Source of the DNA: Streptomyces hyderabadensis
GTDB lineage: Bacteria; Actinomycetota; Actinomycetes; Streptomycetales; Streptomycetaceae
Length of the DNA: 64,000 nucleotides
Assembly (NCBI RefSeq): GCF_020404845.1
Contig: NZ_JAIOJZ010000004.1
Span: 124,001 to 188,000, forward strand
Direction of reading: 5' to 3'
Part shown: positions 1 to 9,481 of the stretch, one piece after another
Layout: every line of letters begins with the position of its first letter
Numbering within the stretch: the first letter of the stretch is position 1
Position numbers and translations under genes: made by a program
The notes under the pieces: model-generated
Told to the model about the DNA's origin: nothing
Seen by the model: the letters and a program-made list of their open reading frames with translations, nothing else
The model's database searches: none

Positions 1-748
1 GCGCTCCGCGCCCCGGATCGGGGGCAACGTCGTACGCCACGCCCTGACCTTCACCGTGCGGCCCGGCACCGAGGCCGAGACCGCCCGGCTGCTGTCCGAG
101 TACGTGTCGCCCGACGCCCACGTGGACGGCTCCACGCGGCTGCTGCGCACCTCGCTCTTCATGTCCGGCAACCGGATCGTGCGGGCCGTGGAGGTGCGCG
201 GCGACCTGCAGACCGCGCTGCGGCACGTGGCCCGGCAGCCCGGGGTGCGGGCCGTGGAGGAGGCCCTGAACCCGTATCTGGAGCAGGACCGGGACCTCGC
301 CGACCCGCACTCCGCCCGGCGCTTCTTCACCCGGGCCGCGATGCCGGCCGTCCACCACGCGACCTCCCCCGGCCGGTCCGGTGCGCACGTCGAGCGGATC
401 GCGCTGCTCTACCCGGTGCGTCCCGGCGCCGGCGGGGAGCTGGCCCGGCTGCTGGCCCGCCGGGACGCCTCGGCCGCGCAGGACCCGGACGGCCCGGTGC
501 GCGCCGCCACCGTCTTCCACCGCGACGACCTCGTCGTACGGCTCGTGGACGTGACCGGCGACCCCGAGGCCGCGCCCGCCGCCGTCCTGGGCCTGTACGG
601 CTCCGAGGGCGCCGCGGCCGCCGAACGGCTGCTGGACACGGCCGCCGTCGGTGTCGACGGGGTACCGGCAGATGCAGCGGCGCAGGCCGCGCTGCTGGCC
701 CGGCTGCGGATGACGCCCCTCACCGACCGGCGTTCGGCCGGTTCCTGA
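1..748 (+). CDS. whiEI: SchA/CurD-like protein, spore pigment cluster (5'-truncated by window edge)
   Basis: The reading frame is open from the first bases of the window, so the true start lies to the left and this is a partial gene. The visible protein holds two copies of one short domain, one near the start ([11 protein letters not shown]...) and one in the middle ([14 protein letters not shown]...). This internal duplication is typical of SchA/CurD-domain proteins, which sit first in whiE-type spore pigment operons. Their biochemical role is not firmly established; a part in polyketide assembly or tailoring has been proposed for the family. All seven following genes belong to the same pathway and run in the same direction. 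A pyrimidine-rich spacer of about 180 bp separates it from the cupin gene. Identification rests on domain pattern plus operon order. Confidence 0.75.
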   Translation, partial: RSAPRIGGNVVRHALTFTVRPGTEAETARLLSEYVSPDAHVDGSTRLLRTSLFMSGNRIVRAVEVRGDLQTALRHVARQPGVRAVEEALNPYLEQDRDLADPHSARRFFTRAAMPAVHHATSPGRSGAHVERIALLYPVRPGAGGELARLLARRDASAAQDPDGPVRAATVFHRDDLVVRLVDVTGDPEAAPAAVLGLYGSEGAAAAERLLDTAAVGVDGVPADAAAQAALLARLRMTPLTDRRSAGS

Positions 749-927
749 ACCACGCTCCCGCGACCGCACGGCCGCGCGACCGACCCGGCCGGGCCCGACG
801 ACGTGCCCGACCGCCCGTCCGTCCGCGCGAACCCGCCCCGCCCCTCCGCTTCCTCCTGCTCCTCCCGCTCTCCTCCCGCTCCTCCCCCGCTTCTTCCCCT
901 TCCTCCCGTCACCCCGGAGTGAACGAC

Positions 928-1398
928 ATGACAGACCAGCAGGTACGCATCGTCTCCCTCGGCGACATCGCGCCCAACCGCCGTCGCGGCGGAGACCTCC
1001 GCGCCCTTCTCACGCCCACCACCGCCGGGTCGACCAGCGGGTTCATGGGCGTGGCCATCGTGCAGCCCGGCGACCGCATCGCCGAGCACTACCACCCGTA
1101 CTCCGAGGAGTTCGTGTACGTCACGGAGGGCGCCCTCGAAGTGGACCTGGACGGGGTGCCGCACTCGCTCGCCACCGGGCAGGGGCTGCTGATCCCGCAG
1201 GACATGCGCCACCGCTTCCGCAACACGGGGGACGTCGAGGCGCGGCTCGTGTTCCACCTGGGGCCGCTCGCCCCGCGCCCGGAGCTGGGTCACGTCGACA
1301 CGGAGGACGCTCAGGGCAACGCGCTGCCCTGCGACGGGGCTCACGCGGGCCACGCCGGGCACGAGCGGCCCGCCCCGGCGGCCGAGGTGGTGTCATGA
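928..1398 (+). CDS. whiEII: Cupin-fold protein of the spore pigment cluster
   Basis: A 156-residue single-domain cupin. The first metal-binding motif is visible as EHYHPYSEE (His54, His56, Glu60) and the second as PQDMRHRF with His95. It matches the small cupin that follows the SchA/CurD gene in whiE-type operons, where it is thought to assist early cyclisation or oxidation of the polyketide; the exact reaction is not certain. I place the start at the ATG because GGAG lies nine bases upstream; an in-frame GTG three codons earlier overlaps that ribosome-binding site. The stop overlaps the KS-alpha start (ATGA), so translational coupling is likely. The C-terminal 25 residues are His/Ala-rich and poorly structured. 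Confidence 0.8.
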   Translation: MTDQQVRIVSLGDIAPNRRRGGDLRALLTPTTAGSTSGFMGVAIVQPGDRIAEHYHPYSEEFVYVTEGALEVDLDGVPHSLATGQGLLIPQDMRHRFRNTGDVEARLVFHLGPLAPRPELGHVDTEDAQGNALPCDGAHAGHAGHERPAPAAEVVS

Positions 1399-2666
1399 CC
1401 CGGCGTCGGGTCGCCGTCACGGGCATAGGCGTCGTCGCCCCGGGCGGGATCGGCGTGCCCCAGTTCTGGGGGCTGCTGTCCGACGGCCGTACGGCGACGC
1501 GCCGCATCTCCCTGTTCGACCCGGCCGGGCTGCGTTCGCAGATCGCCGCCGAGTGCGACTTCGAGCCCGCCGACCACGGGCTCGGCCTCGCCACCGTCCA
1601 GCGCTGCGACCGGTACGTGCAGTTCGCGCTCGTCGCCGCCTCGGAGGCGGTCCGGGACGCGAACCTCGACATGAACCGCGAGGACCCCTGGCGGGCCGGG
1701 GCCACCCTCGGCACCGCGGTCGGCGGCACCACCCGGCTCGAACACGACTACGTCCTGGTCAGCGAGCGCGGCTCCCGCTGGGACGTCGACGACCGGCGGG
1801 CCGAGCCGCACCTGGAGCGCGCGTTCACCCCCGCCACCTTGTCCTCCGCGGTCGCCGAGGAGTTCGGGGTGCGCGGGCCGGTGCAGACGGTCTCCACCGG
1901 GTGCACGTCCGGTCTCGACGCGGTCGGCTACGCCTACCACGCGGTCGCCGAGGGCCGCATGGACGTGTGCCTGGCGGGAGCGGCGGACTCGCCGATATCG
2001 CCGATCACCATGGCCTGCTTCGACGCCATCAAGGCGACCTCGCCGAACAACGACGACCCCGCGCACGCCTCCCGCCCCTTCGACGCCGAGCGCAACGGCT
2101 TCGTGATGGGCGAGGGCGCGGCGGTGCTGGTCCTGGAGGACCTGGAGCACGCCCGGGCCCGGGGCGCGGACGTGTACTGCGAGATCTCCGGCTACGCCAC
2201 CTTCGGCAACGCCTACCACATGACCGGGCTCACCAAGGAGGGCCTGGAGATGGCGCGGGCCATCGACACCGCGCTGGACATGGCCCGCCTCGACGGCTCG
2301 GCCATCGACTACGTCAACGCGCACGGCTCCGGCACCCAGCAGAACGACCGGCACGAGACCGCGGCGGTCAAGCGCTCGCTGGGCGCGCACGCCTACGAGA
2401 CGCCGATGAGCTCCATCAAGTCCATGGTGGGCCACTCGCTCGGCGCGATCGGCTCCATAGAGCTGGCCGCGTGCGTGCTCGCGATGCACCACCAGGTGGT
2501 GCCGCCCACGGCCAACTACACCACCCCCGACCCCGAGTGCGACCTGGACTACGTGCCGCGTGAGGCACGGGAGCGGACGCTGCGGCATGTGCTGTCGGTG
2601 GGCAGCGGCTTCGGCGGCTTCCAGTCCGCGGTCGTACTGAGCGGCAGTGAAGGAGGGCTGCGATGA
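1395..2666 (+). CDS. whiEIII: Type II PKS ketosynthase alpha (KS-alpha)
   Basis: A 423-residue beta-ketoacyl synthase that would condense malonyl units on the ACP, together with the next gene product, to build an aromatic polyketide. The catalytic triad is intact: the nucleophile in VSTGCTSG (Cys170), NAHGSGT (His310) and VGHSLGA (His347), with Lys342 in SSIKSM. Length and motifs fit minimal-PKS KS-alpha subunits. It overlaps the cupin gene by 4 bp and the KS-beta gene by 4 bp, so stoichiometric coupled translation is expected. The gene order cupin-KS-CLF-ACP-cyclase matches whiE spore-pigment operons rather than antibiotic clusters, but the product cannot be read from sequence. Confidence 0.92.
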   Translation: MTRRRVAVTGIGVVAPGGIGVPQFWGLLSDGRTATRRISLFDPAGLRSQIAAECDFEPADHGLGLATVQRCDRYVQFALVAASEAVRDANLDMNREDPWRAGATLGTAVGGTTRLEHDYVLVSERGSRWDVDDRRAEPHLERAFTPATLSSAVAEEFGVRGPVQTVSTGCTSGLDAVGYAYHAVAEGRMDVCLAGAADSPISPITMACFDAIKATSPNNDDPAHASRPFDAERNGFVMGEGAAVLVLEDLEHARARGADVYCEISGYATFGNAYHMTGLTKEGLEMARAIDTALDMARLDGSAIDYVNAHGSGTQQNDRHETAAVKRSLGAHAYETPMSSIKSMVGHSLGAIGSIELAACVLAMHHQVVPPTANYTTPDPECDLDYVPREARERTLRHVLSVGSGFGGFQSAVVLSGSEGGLR

Positions 2667-3937
2667 GCGGGCCACAGCGGACCGGCACCGGCGGTGGGAG
2701 CCGGCGCGCGGTCGTCACCGGACTCGGCGTGGTGTCGCCGCACGGCACCGGTGTCGAGGCGCACTGGAAGGCGGTCGCCGACGGCACCAGCAGCCTGGGG
2801 CCCGTCACCCGGGAGGGCTGCGCGGACCTGCCGCTGCGGGTCGCGGGCGAGGTGCACGGCTTCGACGCGGCCGAGACGGTCGAGGACCGCTTCCTCGTCC
2901 AGACCGACCGGTTCACGCACTTCGCGCTGGCCGCCACCCAGCACGCGCTGGCCGACGCCCGGTTCGGCCGGGCCGACGCCGACTCGCCGTACTCGGTCGG
3001 CGTGGTCACCGCGGCGGGGTCGGGCGGCGGCGAGTTCGGGCAGCGGGAGCTGCAGAACCTGTGGGGACAGGGCTCGCGCCACGTCGGCCCCTACCAGTCG
3101 ATCGCCTGGTTCTACGCGGCCAGCACCGGCCAGGTCTCCATACGCAACGACTTCAAGGGCCCCTGCGGGGTCGTGGCCGCCGACGAGGCGGGCGGTCTGG
3201 ACGCCCTGGCGCACGCGGCACTGGCGGTGCGCAACGGCACCGACACGGTGGTCTGCGGCGCGACGGAGGCGCCGCTGGCCCCGTACTCGATCGTCTGCCA
3301 GCTGGGCTACCCCGAGCTGAGCCGGGCCGCCGAACCGGACCGCGCCTACCGCCCGTTCACCGACGCGGCCTGCGGGTTCGCACCGGCCGAGGGCGGTGCC
3401 GTACTCGTCGTGGAGGAGGAGGGGGCGGCCCGTCAGCGCGGGGCGGACGTGCGGGCGACGGTGGCCGGGCACGCGGCGACCTTCACCGGGCCCGGCCGCT
3501 GGGCCGAGTCCCGGGAAGGCCTGGCCCGCGCGATCGAGGGCGCCCTGGCCGAGGCGGGCTGCCGGCCCGAGGAGGTCGACGTGGTCTTCGCGGACGCCCT
3601 CGGCATCCCGGAGGCCGACCGGGCGGAGGCCCTGGCCCTCGCCGACGCGCTGGGCCCGCACGCCGCGCGGGTGCCGGTGACCGCGCCCAAGACCGGGACC
3701 GGACGGGCGTACTGCGCCGCGCCGGTGCTGGACGTGGCGACGGCGGTGCTCGCGATGGAGCACGGGCTGGTCCCGCCGACCCCGCACGTCCTCGACGTGT
3801 GCCACGACCTGGACCTGGTGACCGGGCGGGCCCGCCCCGCCGAGCCGCGCACCGCCCTGGTTCTCGCGCGCGGGCTCATGGGGTCCAACTCGGCGCTCGT
3901 GCTGCGACGCGGCGCCGCGCCGGCCGGGAGCCGCTGA
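2663..3937 (+). CDS. whiEIV: Type II PKS chain length factor (KS-beta)
   Basis: A 424-residue ketosynthase-like subunit that pairs with KS-alpha and sets chain length. The nucleophilic cysteine is missing, as expected for the family: aligned to [11 protein letters not shown] of KS-alpha, this protein reads [11 protein letters not shown], giving Glu175 at the cysteine position. Many antibiotic chain length factors have Gln there (the VAEQAGG pattern), so the acidic residue is worth noting. The His pair of the active enzyme is also lost. It overlaps the KS-alpha stop by 4 bp. A spacer of about 120 bp with no gene separates it from the ACP. Confidence 0.9.
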   Translation: MSGPQRTGTGGGSRRAVVTGLGVVSPHGTGVEAHWKAVADGTSSLGPVTREGCADLPLRVAGEVHGFDAAETVEDRFLVQTDRFTHFALAATQHALADARFGRADADSPYSVGVVTAAGSGGGEFGQRELQNLWGQGSRHVGPYQSIAWFYAASTGQVSIRNDFKGPCGVVAADEAGGLDALAHAALAVRNGTDTVVCGATEAPLAPYSIVCQLGYPELSRAAEPDRAYRPFTDAACGFAPAEGGAVLVVEEEGAARQRGADVRATVAGHAATFTGPGRWAESREGLARAIEGALAEAGCRPEEVDVVFADALGIPEADRAEALALADALGPHAARVPVTAPKTGTGRAYCAAPVLDVATAVLAMEHGLVPPTPHVLDVCHDLDLVTGRARPAEPRTALVLARGLMGSNSALVLRRGAAPAGSR

Positions 3938-4059
3938 CGAGGGCCCGTGCAGGCGGGCCGCGAACGCGCGCCGTGCACGCGGGCCACCGACCGACGAACC
4001 ACGACCGACGGCCGCGGAGGACGTCCGTGACCGACCGAACCGAGTCAAGGAGGACACCC

Positions 4060-4810
<751 letters not shown>

Positions 4811-4854
4811 CAGACACCCGGACAGGGACCGAGACCGGCGAAGGGCAGCACCCC

Positions 4855-5190
4855 ATGCACCACACACTGATCGTCGCCCGGATGGCACCGGGCGCGGCAC
4901 CGGACATCGCGAAGGTGTTCGCGGAGTCCGACAGCGGCGAACTGCCGCACCTGGTGGGCGTCAACCGGCGCAGCCTCTTCGAGTTCGGTGACGGCGTGTA
5001 CATGCACCTCATCGAGAGCGACGAGGACCCGGCCCCCACCATCGGCAGGCTGACCGGGCACCCGGAGTTCCGCCGGGTCAGCGAGCGGCTGGAGCCGTAC
5101 GTCTCGGCGTACGACCCGGCGACCTGGCGCGGTCCGAAGGACGCGATGGCGCGCTGCTTCTACCGCTGGGAGCGGACCCCCGTCGGCTGA
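4855..5190 (+). CDS. whiEVII: TcmI-type polyketide cyclase (ferredoxin-like fold)
   Basis: A 111-residue small cyclase of the TcmI/polyketide synthesis cyclase family, which forms a dimeric alpha-beta barrel and closes later rings. Conserved features are the N-terminal beta strand HTLIVARMAPG, the middle GVNRRSLFEFGDGVYMHLIE and the C-terminal ATWRGPKDAMARCFYRWE. It is the last gene of the operon and is followed after 20 bp by a strong hairpin terminator. A hydroxylase gene (ORFVIII) is usually divergent from the other end of such clusters and would lie outside the window. Confidence 0.88.
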   Translation: MHHTLIVARMAPGAAPDIAKVFAESDSGELPHLVGVNRRSLFEFGDGVYMHLIESDEDPAPTIGRLTGHPEFRRVSERLEPYVSAYDPATWRGPKDAMARCFYRWERTPVG

Positions 5191-5210
5191 CGGCACTCCG
5201 CCCCGGACGC

Positions 5211-5246
5211 GTCGGGGCCGCCCGGTTCTCGCCGGGCGGCCCCGAC
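5211..5246 (+). terminator. Strong stem-loop terminator after the pigment operon
   Basis: A perfect 15-bp inverted repeat, GTCGGGGCCGCCCGG and its complement, encloses a 6-nt loop (ttctcg) starting 20 bp after the last cyclase gene. There is no clean T-run, which is usual for streptomycete terminators. It isolates the pigment operon from the following gene. Confidence 0.8.
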
Positions 5247-5484
5247 GTCTCCGTTCCGGCACAGCAGAGAGCAGCGGGGACCAGCACGGAACAGCACGGC
5301 ACGTCCGGGCGAAGACGTACGGGGGCGGCGAACGGTTGCAGCCGTGCGACGAATGTCCGCGTGAGAAGGGACACTTCGGAAACCGTGACGTTTTCGCACG
5401 TGCGTCCGCTTGGATCTTGGGGGTACGACAGCACACCGGAGTCCGCTGTGCGCGCCCCACCGACCAGCAGAGAGGACGCACGCC

Positions 5485-6390
5485 GTGGGCCGATCCACCG
5501 CCCGCCGGACCAGCCGGAGAACCGGGCCGGCCGGCGCCGGGCGCAGATCCCGTTCCCGCAGACGCAGACGCCGCGGACCCGCCCGCGCGGTCCTGGCCTG
5601 TCTCGCCCTCGGGGCCGTCCTGCTCACCGCGGGCGCCGCCGTCGCGTACTGGCGGGACACCCGGCCGCCGGTGACGGACGACCAGGTGGCCGACGTCGCG
5701 GACGCCCTGGAGGCCTCGACCCGTTCGCCCTCGCCCTCCGGCTCCCCCTCGGCGTCGCCGTCCCCGAAGGCCTCACCCTCGGCCTCTCCCTCAGCCTCGC
5801 CCTCCCCCAGCACCATCGCCGTCCCGGCGACCGGCCCCGGTACCTTCGTCACCGCGCAGGCCGACGGCACGACCGTGGGCACCGGCAACCGCGTACGCCG
5901 CTACAAGGTCCTGGTCGAGAAGAACATCGACGTCCGGCCGAGCGCCGCCGCCGCCGAGATCGCCGACGTGCTCGCCGACCGGCGCGGCTGGACCCGGGAC
6001 GGGACCAACTCCTTCCGGCTGGTCAGCAGCGGTTCGTACGACTTCGTGGTGAAGATCGCCACGCCCGGCACCGTCGACGAGATCTGCGGTGCCGCGGGCC
6101 TGCTCACCCGGGGCGAGGTCAACTGCAGCGTCGGCACGGACGTCGTGGTGAACCTCAAGCGCTGGGTGCTGGGCTCCCCCCAGTTCGACGGCCCGATCCA
6201 CGACTACCGGGCGCTGATCGTCAACCACGAGGTCGGGCACCGCATCGGCCACGGCCACGAGACCTGCCCCGGCGCCGGCCGGCCCGCTCCGGCGATGATG
6301 CAGCAGATCAAGGGCCTCAAGGGGTGCGTGGCCAACGCCTGGCCCTACGACGAGGACGGCGCCTACCTGGGCGGCCCCGCGGTGCCCTGA
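5485..6390 (+). CDS. Membrane-anchored DUF3152 protein with metzincin-like zinc motif
   Basis: A protein of about 301 residues. It has an Arg-rich cytoplasmic stretch (residues 1-33), one membrane segment (about 34-55), a Ser/Pro linker (SPSPSGSPSASPSP..., about 80-110) and an extracytoplasmic DUF3152 domain. That domain holds HEVGHRIGHGH (His248 to His258), which fits the metzincin zinc signature HExxHxxGxxH, and a Met-containing segment (PAPAMMQQ) downstream where a Met-turn would sit. A secreted or cell-surface metalloprotease-like role is therefore plausible, but no substrate is known to me. I chose the GTG with AGAGAGGA nine bases upstream over an earlier TTG that would add 25 atypical residues. 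Two cysteine pairs may form disulfides. Confidence 0.75.
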   Translation: MGRSTARRTSRRTGPAGAGRRSRSRRRRRRGPARAVLACLALGAVLLTAGAAVAYWRDTRPPVTDDQVADVADALEASTRSPSPSGSPSASPSPKASPSASPSASPSPSTIAVPATGPGTFVTAQADGTTVGTGNRVRRYKVLVEKNIDVRPSAAAAEIADVLADRRGWTRDGTNSFRLVSSGSYDFVVKIATPGTVDEICGAAGLLTRGEVNCSVGTDVVVNLKRWVLGSPQFDGPIHDYRALIVNHEVGHRIGHGHETCPGAGRPAPAMMQQIKGLKGCVANAWPYDEDGAYLGGPAVP

Positions 6391-6411
6391 GCGCACCCGG
6401 CGCGCCCCGCC

Positions 6412-6438
6412 GGTCGTGTGCCGCAGGTCGTGTGCCGC
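6412..6438. repeat. 14-bp direct repeat between DUF3152 and DUF4142 genes
   Basis: GGTCGTGTGCCGC occurs twice head-to-tail with one base between, about 95-120 bp upstream of the next gene. It could be a regulator-binding site or chance repetition. Confidence 0.5.
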
Positions 6439-6492
6439 GGCGGTGAAGGATCCGCCCGCCGCTTGCGTATCTCCTGGCGTACCCGTACGAGC

Positions 6493-6510
6493 ACGCGCAC
6501 GCGTGCGCGT
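6493..6510. promoter_or_regulatory. 18-bp perfect palindrome upstream of DUF4142 gene
   Basis: ACGCGCACGCGTGCGCGT is its own reverse complement and lies 23 bp before the start codon of the next gene. It sits within 20 bp of strictly alternating purine and pyrimidine. It could be an operator, an mRNA hairpin near the ribosome-binding site, or a Z-DNA-prone tract. No specific regulator can be named. Confidence 0.5.
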
Positions 6511-6533
6511 CCCGCGTCGCCCCTGGAGGCACC

Positions 6534-7280
6534 ATGCGCCCGTCCCGCAGCAGGATCGGAGTCGTCGTCCTGTTCGGTGCGATGACCCTGACCCTCACCG
6601 CGCTGGCCTTTCCGGCCGTGCTCGGTCTGGACAAGGCCGACGGCGATCAGAACCGGATCGTGGCCAGTACCAAGTTCGGCCCGCTCACCGAGGCCGACCG
6701 CGACTTCGTGGTCAAGGTCCGCGCCGCCGGGCTGTGGGAGTACCCGCTGGGCGAGATGGTGATGGAGCGCGGTACGACGGAGGCGATGAAGACGGCCGGT
6801 GAGCACCTGGTCGTCGGGCACGCCGGTCTGGACGCGATGTGCCGGGAGATCTCCCCCGAGTTGGGCATCACGCTGCCCAACCGGGCCTCCCCGCAGCAGG
6901 AGGGCTTCGTGGCCACGGTGGACGCCAAGAGCGGCAAGGAGTTCGACTCGTCGGCGGTCAACATCATGCGGGTGACCCACGGCCAGATCTTCCCGGCCAT
7001 CGCCAAGATCCGGGCCTCCACCAAGAACACCCTCGTGCGGCAGCTGGCGGACCTGGCCAACGACACCGTGCTCGACCACATCACGGTGCTGGAGAAGACC
7101 GGACTCGTCGAGTACGACCAGGTCACCTTCCAGCAGACCGGCCCGGCGAAGCTGCCGAGGGAGAAGGTCACCCCGCCCCCGCCGCAGCCTGGCGAGCGGG
7201 TGCTGGTGCTCAAGCCGCGCCCCGACCTGAACGTGAACACCGCCTCCCCGACGCCCACTCCGTCCCCGGCGGCCCGCTGA
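6534..7280 (+). CDS. Exported DUF4142 protein
   Basis: A 248-residue protein with an N-terminal membrane or signal segment (IGVVVLFGAMTLTLTALAF) followed by a helical DUF4142 domain. This domain is ferritin-like in fold and appears as LTEADRDFVVKVRAAGLWEYPLGE and later HGQIFPAIAKIRAST and DHITVLEKTGLVEY. Family members are secreted or membrane-linked proteins of unclear function, often annotated as putative outer-layer proteins. The C-terminal 40 residues are Pro-rich. A good GGAGG site lies before the ATG. The 18-bp palindrome upstream suggests dedicated regulation. Confidence 0.8.
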   Translation: MRPSRSRIGVVVLFGAMTLTLTALAFPAVLGLDKADGDQNRIVASTKFGPLTEADRDFVVKVRAAGLWEYPLGEMVMERGTTEAMKTAGEHLVVGHAGLDAMCREISPELGITLPNRASPQQEGFVATVDAKSGKEFDSSAVNIMRVTHGQIFPAIAKIRASTKNTLVRQLADLANDTVLDHITVLEKTGLVEYDQVTFQQTGPAKLPREKVTPPPPQPGERVLVLKPRPDLNVNTASPTPTPSPAAR

Positions 7281-7489
7281 GGAGCCGGGGTTCGGGCACG
7301 GTCACGATCACGACCCAGTCACGACCGCCGGCGTGGGGAACGGGCCGCCGGTCGCGCACGTTCTCAGGGGGTGGCGGCCGACGGAGTCCGCCGGGCCATG
7401 ACCATCCGGCGCCGGACCCGGTGGTGGGCGGGCCCACCCCTCGCCCCCGCCCGTGTCCGTCCGGGGCCGACGACAGGAAGAGCGGGACC

Positions 7490-8098
7490 ATGACCGCTTC
7501 CGGGCCGGGCAGCGGCGGCACACCGGGCGAGCCGGAGGGCACGCCGGACGTGCCCGAGTACGTCTGGCGGCTGTTCCTGGAGGACGACGAGCGCGCCATC
7601 CGCGCCTCCGCCCCCAGGGAACCCTCCGCACGCGACCGGGTCCCCGGATGGCGACCTGAGGAGCCCCCCGCCGGTCGCCCAGGCCACCACGGCCACCATG
7701 ACCGCCACGGTCTCCCTGACCGCCCCGGCGGCACTCGCGGCACGGTCGGCGAGGCGTGGCGCCGGGAGGAGACGTGGGCCGGACCCGGCTGGCACGAGCT
7801 GGACGGTCGGGCCCGGCTGCGCCGGATCGGCCGGGTGGTCGGCACGGCCGCCGCCGTCGCCCTCGCGCTGACCGCCTGGTCGCACCTGTCCACCGGGCCG
7901 GCCGTCCCCGGCGGGGACCCGGCCGAGACCATCGGGCAGCGCCTGGAGGAGAGCCCCGCCGTGCCCACTTCGGCCTCGCTCGGGCCGGCCTCGCACGCGC
8001 CGACGGGGTCCGCCGCGGCGAGCCCCGCCGTCTTCGCGCCCGCGCCGTCCGCGATACCCCGGGCGTCCGCGTCCGCGTCCGCCTGGCCGGCCAGCTGA
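7490..8098 (+). CDS. Hypothetical single-pass membrane protein
   Basis: A 202-residue protein with no domain I recognise. The N-terminal half is acidic and Pro/Gly-rich with a His-rich patch (GHHGHHDRHG). One hydrophobic segment (VVGTAAAVALALTAW, about residues 115-132) follows a basic stretch, and the tail is Ala/Ser/Pro-rich. The topology suggests a cytoplasmic N-terminus and an extracytoplasmic tail. The motif DVPEYVWRLFLEDDERAI near the N-terminus resembles a conserved short motif seen in small streptomycete proteins but I cannot name it. The start is the ATG after AGCGGGACC; a much longer open frame upstream overlaps the preceding gene and is rejected. Confidence 0.6.
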   Translation: MTASGPGSGGTPGEPEGTPDVPEYVWRLFLEDDERAIRASAPREPSARDRVPGWRPEEPPAGRPGHHGHHDRHGLPDRPGGTRGTVGEAWRREETWAGPGWHELDGRARLRRIGRVVGTAAAVALALTAWSHLSTGPAVPGGDPAETIGQRLEESPAVPTSASLGPASHAPTGSAAASPAVFAPAPSAIPRASASASAWPAS

Positions 8099-8270
8099 AC
8101 GACCGACCGCCGCACGGCCGTCCGCCCCACCACCGCCCGCCCCACGACCATCCGCCACACACCGCCCGCCCCACGGCCGTCCGCCACACGACCGACCGCC
8201 ACACCACCGCCCGCCCCACGACCGACCACCACACGACCGACCGCCACACGACCTTCCGTCCACGACGGCC
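8099..8270. repeat. Degenerate GC-rich tandem repeat between convergent genes
   Basis: About 170 bp built from variants of CCGCCCGCCCCACGACC and CCGCCACACGACCGA, with a loose period of about 30 bp. It fills the gap between the hypothetical gene (plus) and the end of ku (minus). No gene is seen inside it. Confidence 0.6.
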
Positions 8271-8318
8271 GCCCTCCCCCGGAGCGCACCGCCGACCGGG
8301 GGGTGCGGCGGGCGCCGC

Positions 8319-9404
8319 TCAGGCGCTGCGCCTGCGGGACGCCGTCTTCTTCGCGGTGGTCTTGGCCGTGCTCTTGTCGCCGCCCCTGGTGGTGCCCTTG
8401 GCCGTGGCCTTCTTGGCGGTGCCCTTGGCGGCCGCCGTCTTCTTCGCGGACCCCGCGGACTTCGCCGTCGACTTCTTCGGCTCCGCCTTCTTGGCCGCCG
8501 TCTTCTTCGCCGCCGTCGACGTCGACTTCTTGCCGCCGGTCGCCTTGGGGGCCCGCCGGGACGAGGAGGTCTCGCGCCGCGGCAGGGACCTGACCTCCGC
8601 TTCCTCGGCCGCCCCGGCCTCCTCGCCGTCCCGGGACTCCCGCGCGGCCCGCACACTGCTCTCCAGCGCGGCCATCAGGTCGAGCACCTTCCCGGGCGCC
8701 GCCTCCTCACGGACCTCCGGGGGCCGCTCACCGGCGGCCTTGGCGGCGATGACCTCCTCGACGGCCTCCCGGTACTCGTCGTGCAGGTCGTCCAGGTCGA
8801 TCTCGCCGAGGGTGTCCATGAGGGCGTCCGCGAGGTCCAGTTCCTGGTCGCGCACGGTGACGCCGGCCTCCGGGGCGACGCCCTCGGGGGCGCGGACCTC
8901 GTCCGGCCAGAGCAGCCCGTGCATCGCGATGGCGTCGCCGACGACCCGGAGCATGCCCAGGCGCTCCCGGCCGCGCAGCGCGAACTTGGCGATCGCGACC
9001 CGGTTGCTGCGCTTGAGCGCCTCGCGCAGCAGCGTGTACGGCTTGGCGGCCGGGGCGCCGCTCGCGGCGAGGTAGTAGGCCGAGCCCATCTGGAGCGGAT
9101 CGATGCGGTCCTCGGGCACGAAGGCCACGATCTCGATCGTGCGGGCCGTCGGGATCGGCAGCTGGGACAGGTCCTCGTCGGTGATCGGGATCATCGAGCC
9201 GTCGGCGTCCTCGTAGGCCTTGCCGATCTCGGCCTGGGTGACCTCGCGGTCCTCCAGTTCGCACACCTTGCGGTAGCGGATCCGGCCGCCGTCCTCCGTG
9301 TGGATCTGGCGGAAGGAGACCGCGTGGCTCTCGGTCGCGTTCACCAGCTTGATCGGGATGCTGACCAGGCCGAAGGAGATGGCGCCGTTCCAGATGGATC
9401 GCAC
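8319..9404 (-). CDS. ku: Ku protein, non-homologous end joining
   Basis: A bacterial Ku of about 361 residues that forms a homodimeric ring on DNA ends and recruits ligase and polymerase. The N-terminal RSIWNGAISFGLVSIPIKLV and the core VCELEDREVTQAEIGKAYE are typical. Residues from about 275 onward form a Lys/Ala/Thr-rich tail (KKTAAKKAEPKKST and similar), like the DNA-binding extensions of many actinobacterial Ku proteins. I take the second of two GTG codons as start because it gives the family's usual MRSIWNG opening and has AAAGG eight bases upstream. The gene is divergent from the LigD-type polymerase gene, with 77 bp between them. Confidence 0.93.
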   Translation of the reverse strand: MRSIWNGAISFGLVSIPIKLVNATESHAVSFRQIHTEDGGRIRYRKVCELEDREVTQAEIGKAYEDADGSMIPITDEDLSQLPIPTARTIEIVAFVPEDRIDPLQMGSAYYLAASGAPAAKPYTLLREALKRSNRVAIAKFALRGRERLGMLRVVGDAIAMHGLLWPDEVRAPEGVAPEAGVTVRDQELDLADALMDTLGEIDLDDLHDEYREAVEEVIAAKAAGERPPEVREEAAPGKVLDLMAALESSVRAARESRDGEEAGAAEEAEVRSLPRRETSSSRRAPKATGGKKSTSTAAKKTAAKKAEPKKSTAKSAGSAKKTAAAKGTAKKATAKGTTRGGDKSTAKTTAKKTASRRRSA

Positions 9405-9481
9405 GTGCCGCACCTTTCCCGTCGGGCGAGTACCGGATCAGTCGCGGGCGTTTTGTCCGGGTTTCGTGAGACTCTCATGGT

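Noticed and set aside
5375..5405. ECF-sigma-like promoter (GGAAAC ... CGTC) before the DUF3152 gene
   Set aside because: Spacing of about 19 bp is too long for the usual ECF consensus, so it is not called.
8099..8270. Possible CRISPR or integration site in the short GC repeats
   Set aside because: Repeats are contiguous and degenerate, with no spacers and no integrase or tRNA nearby.
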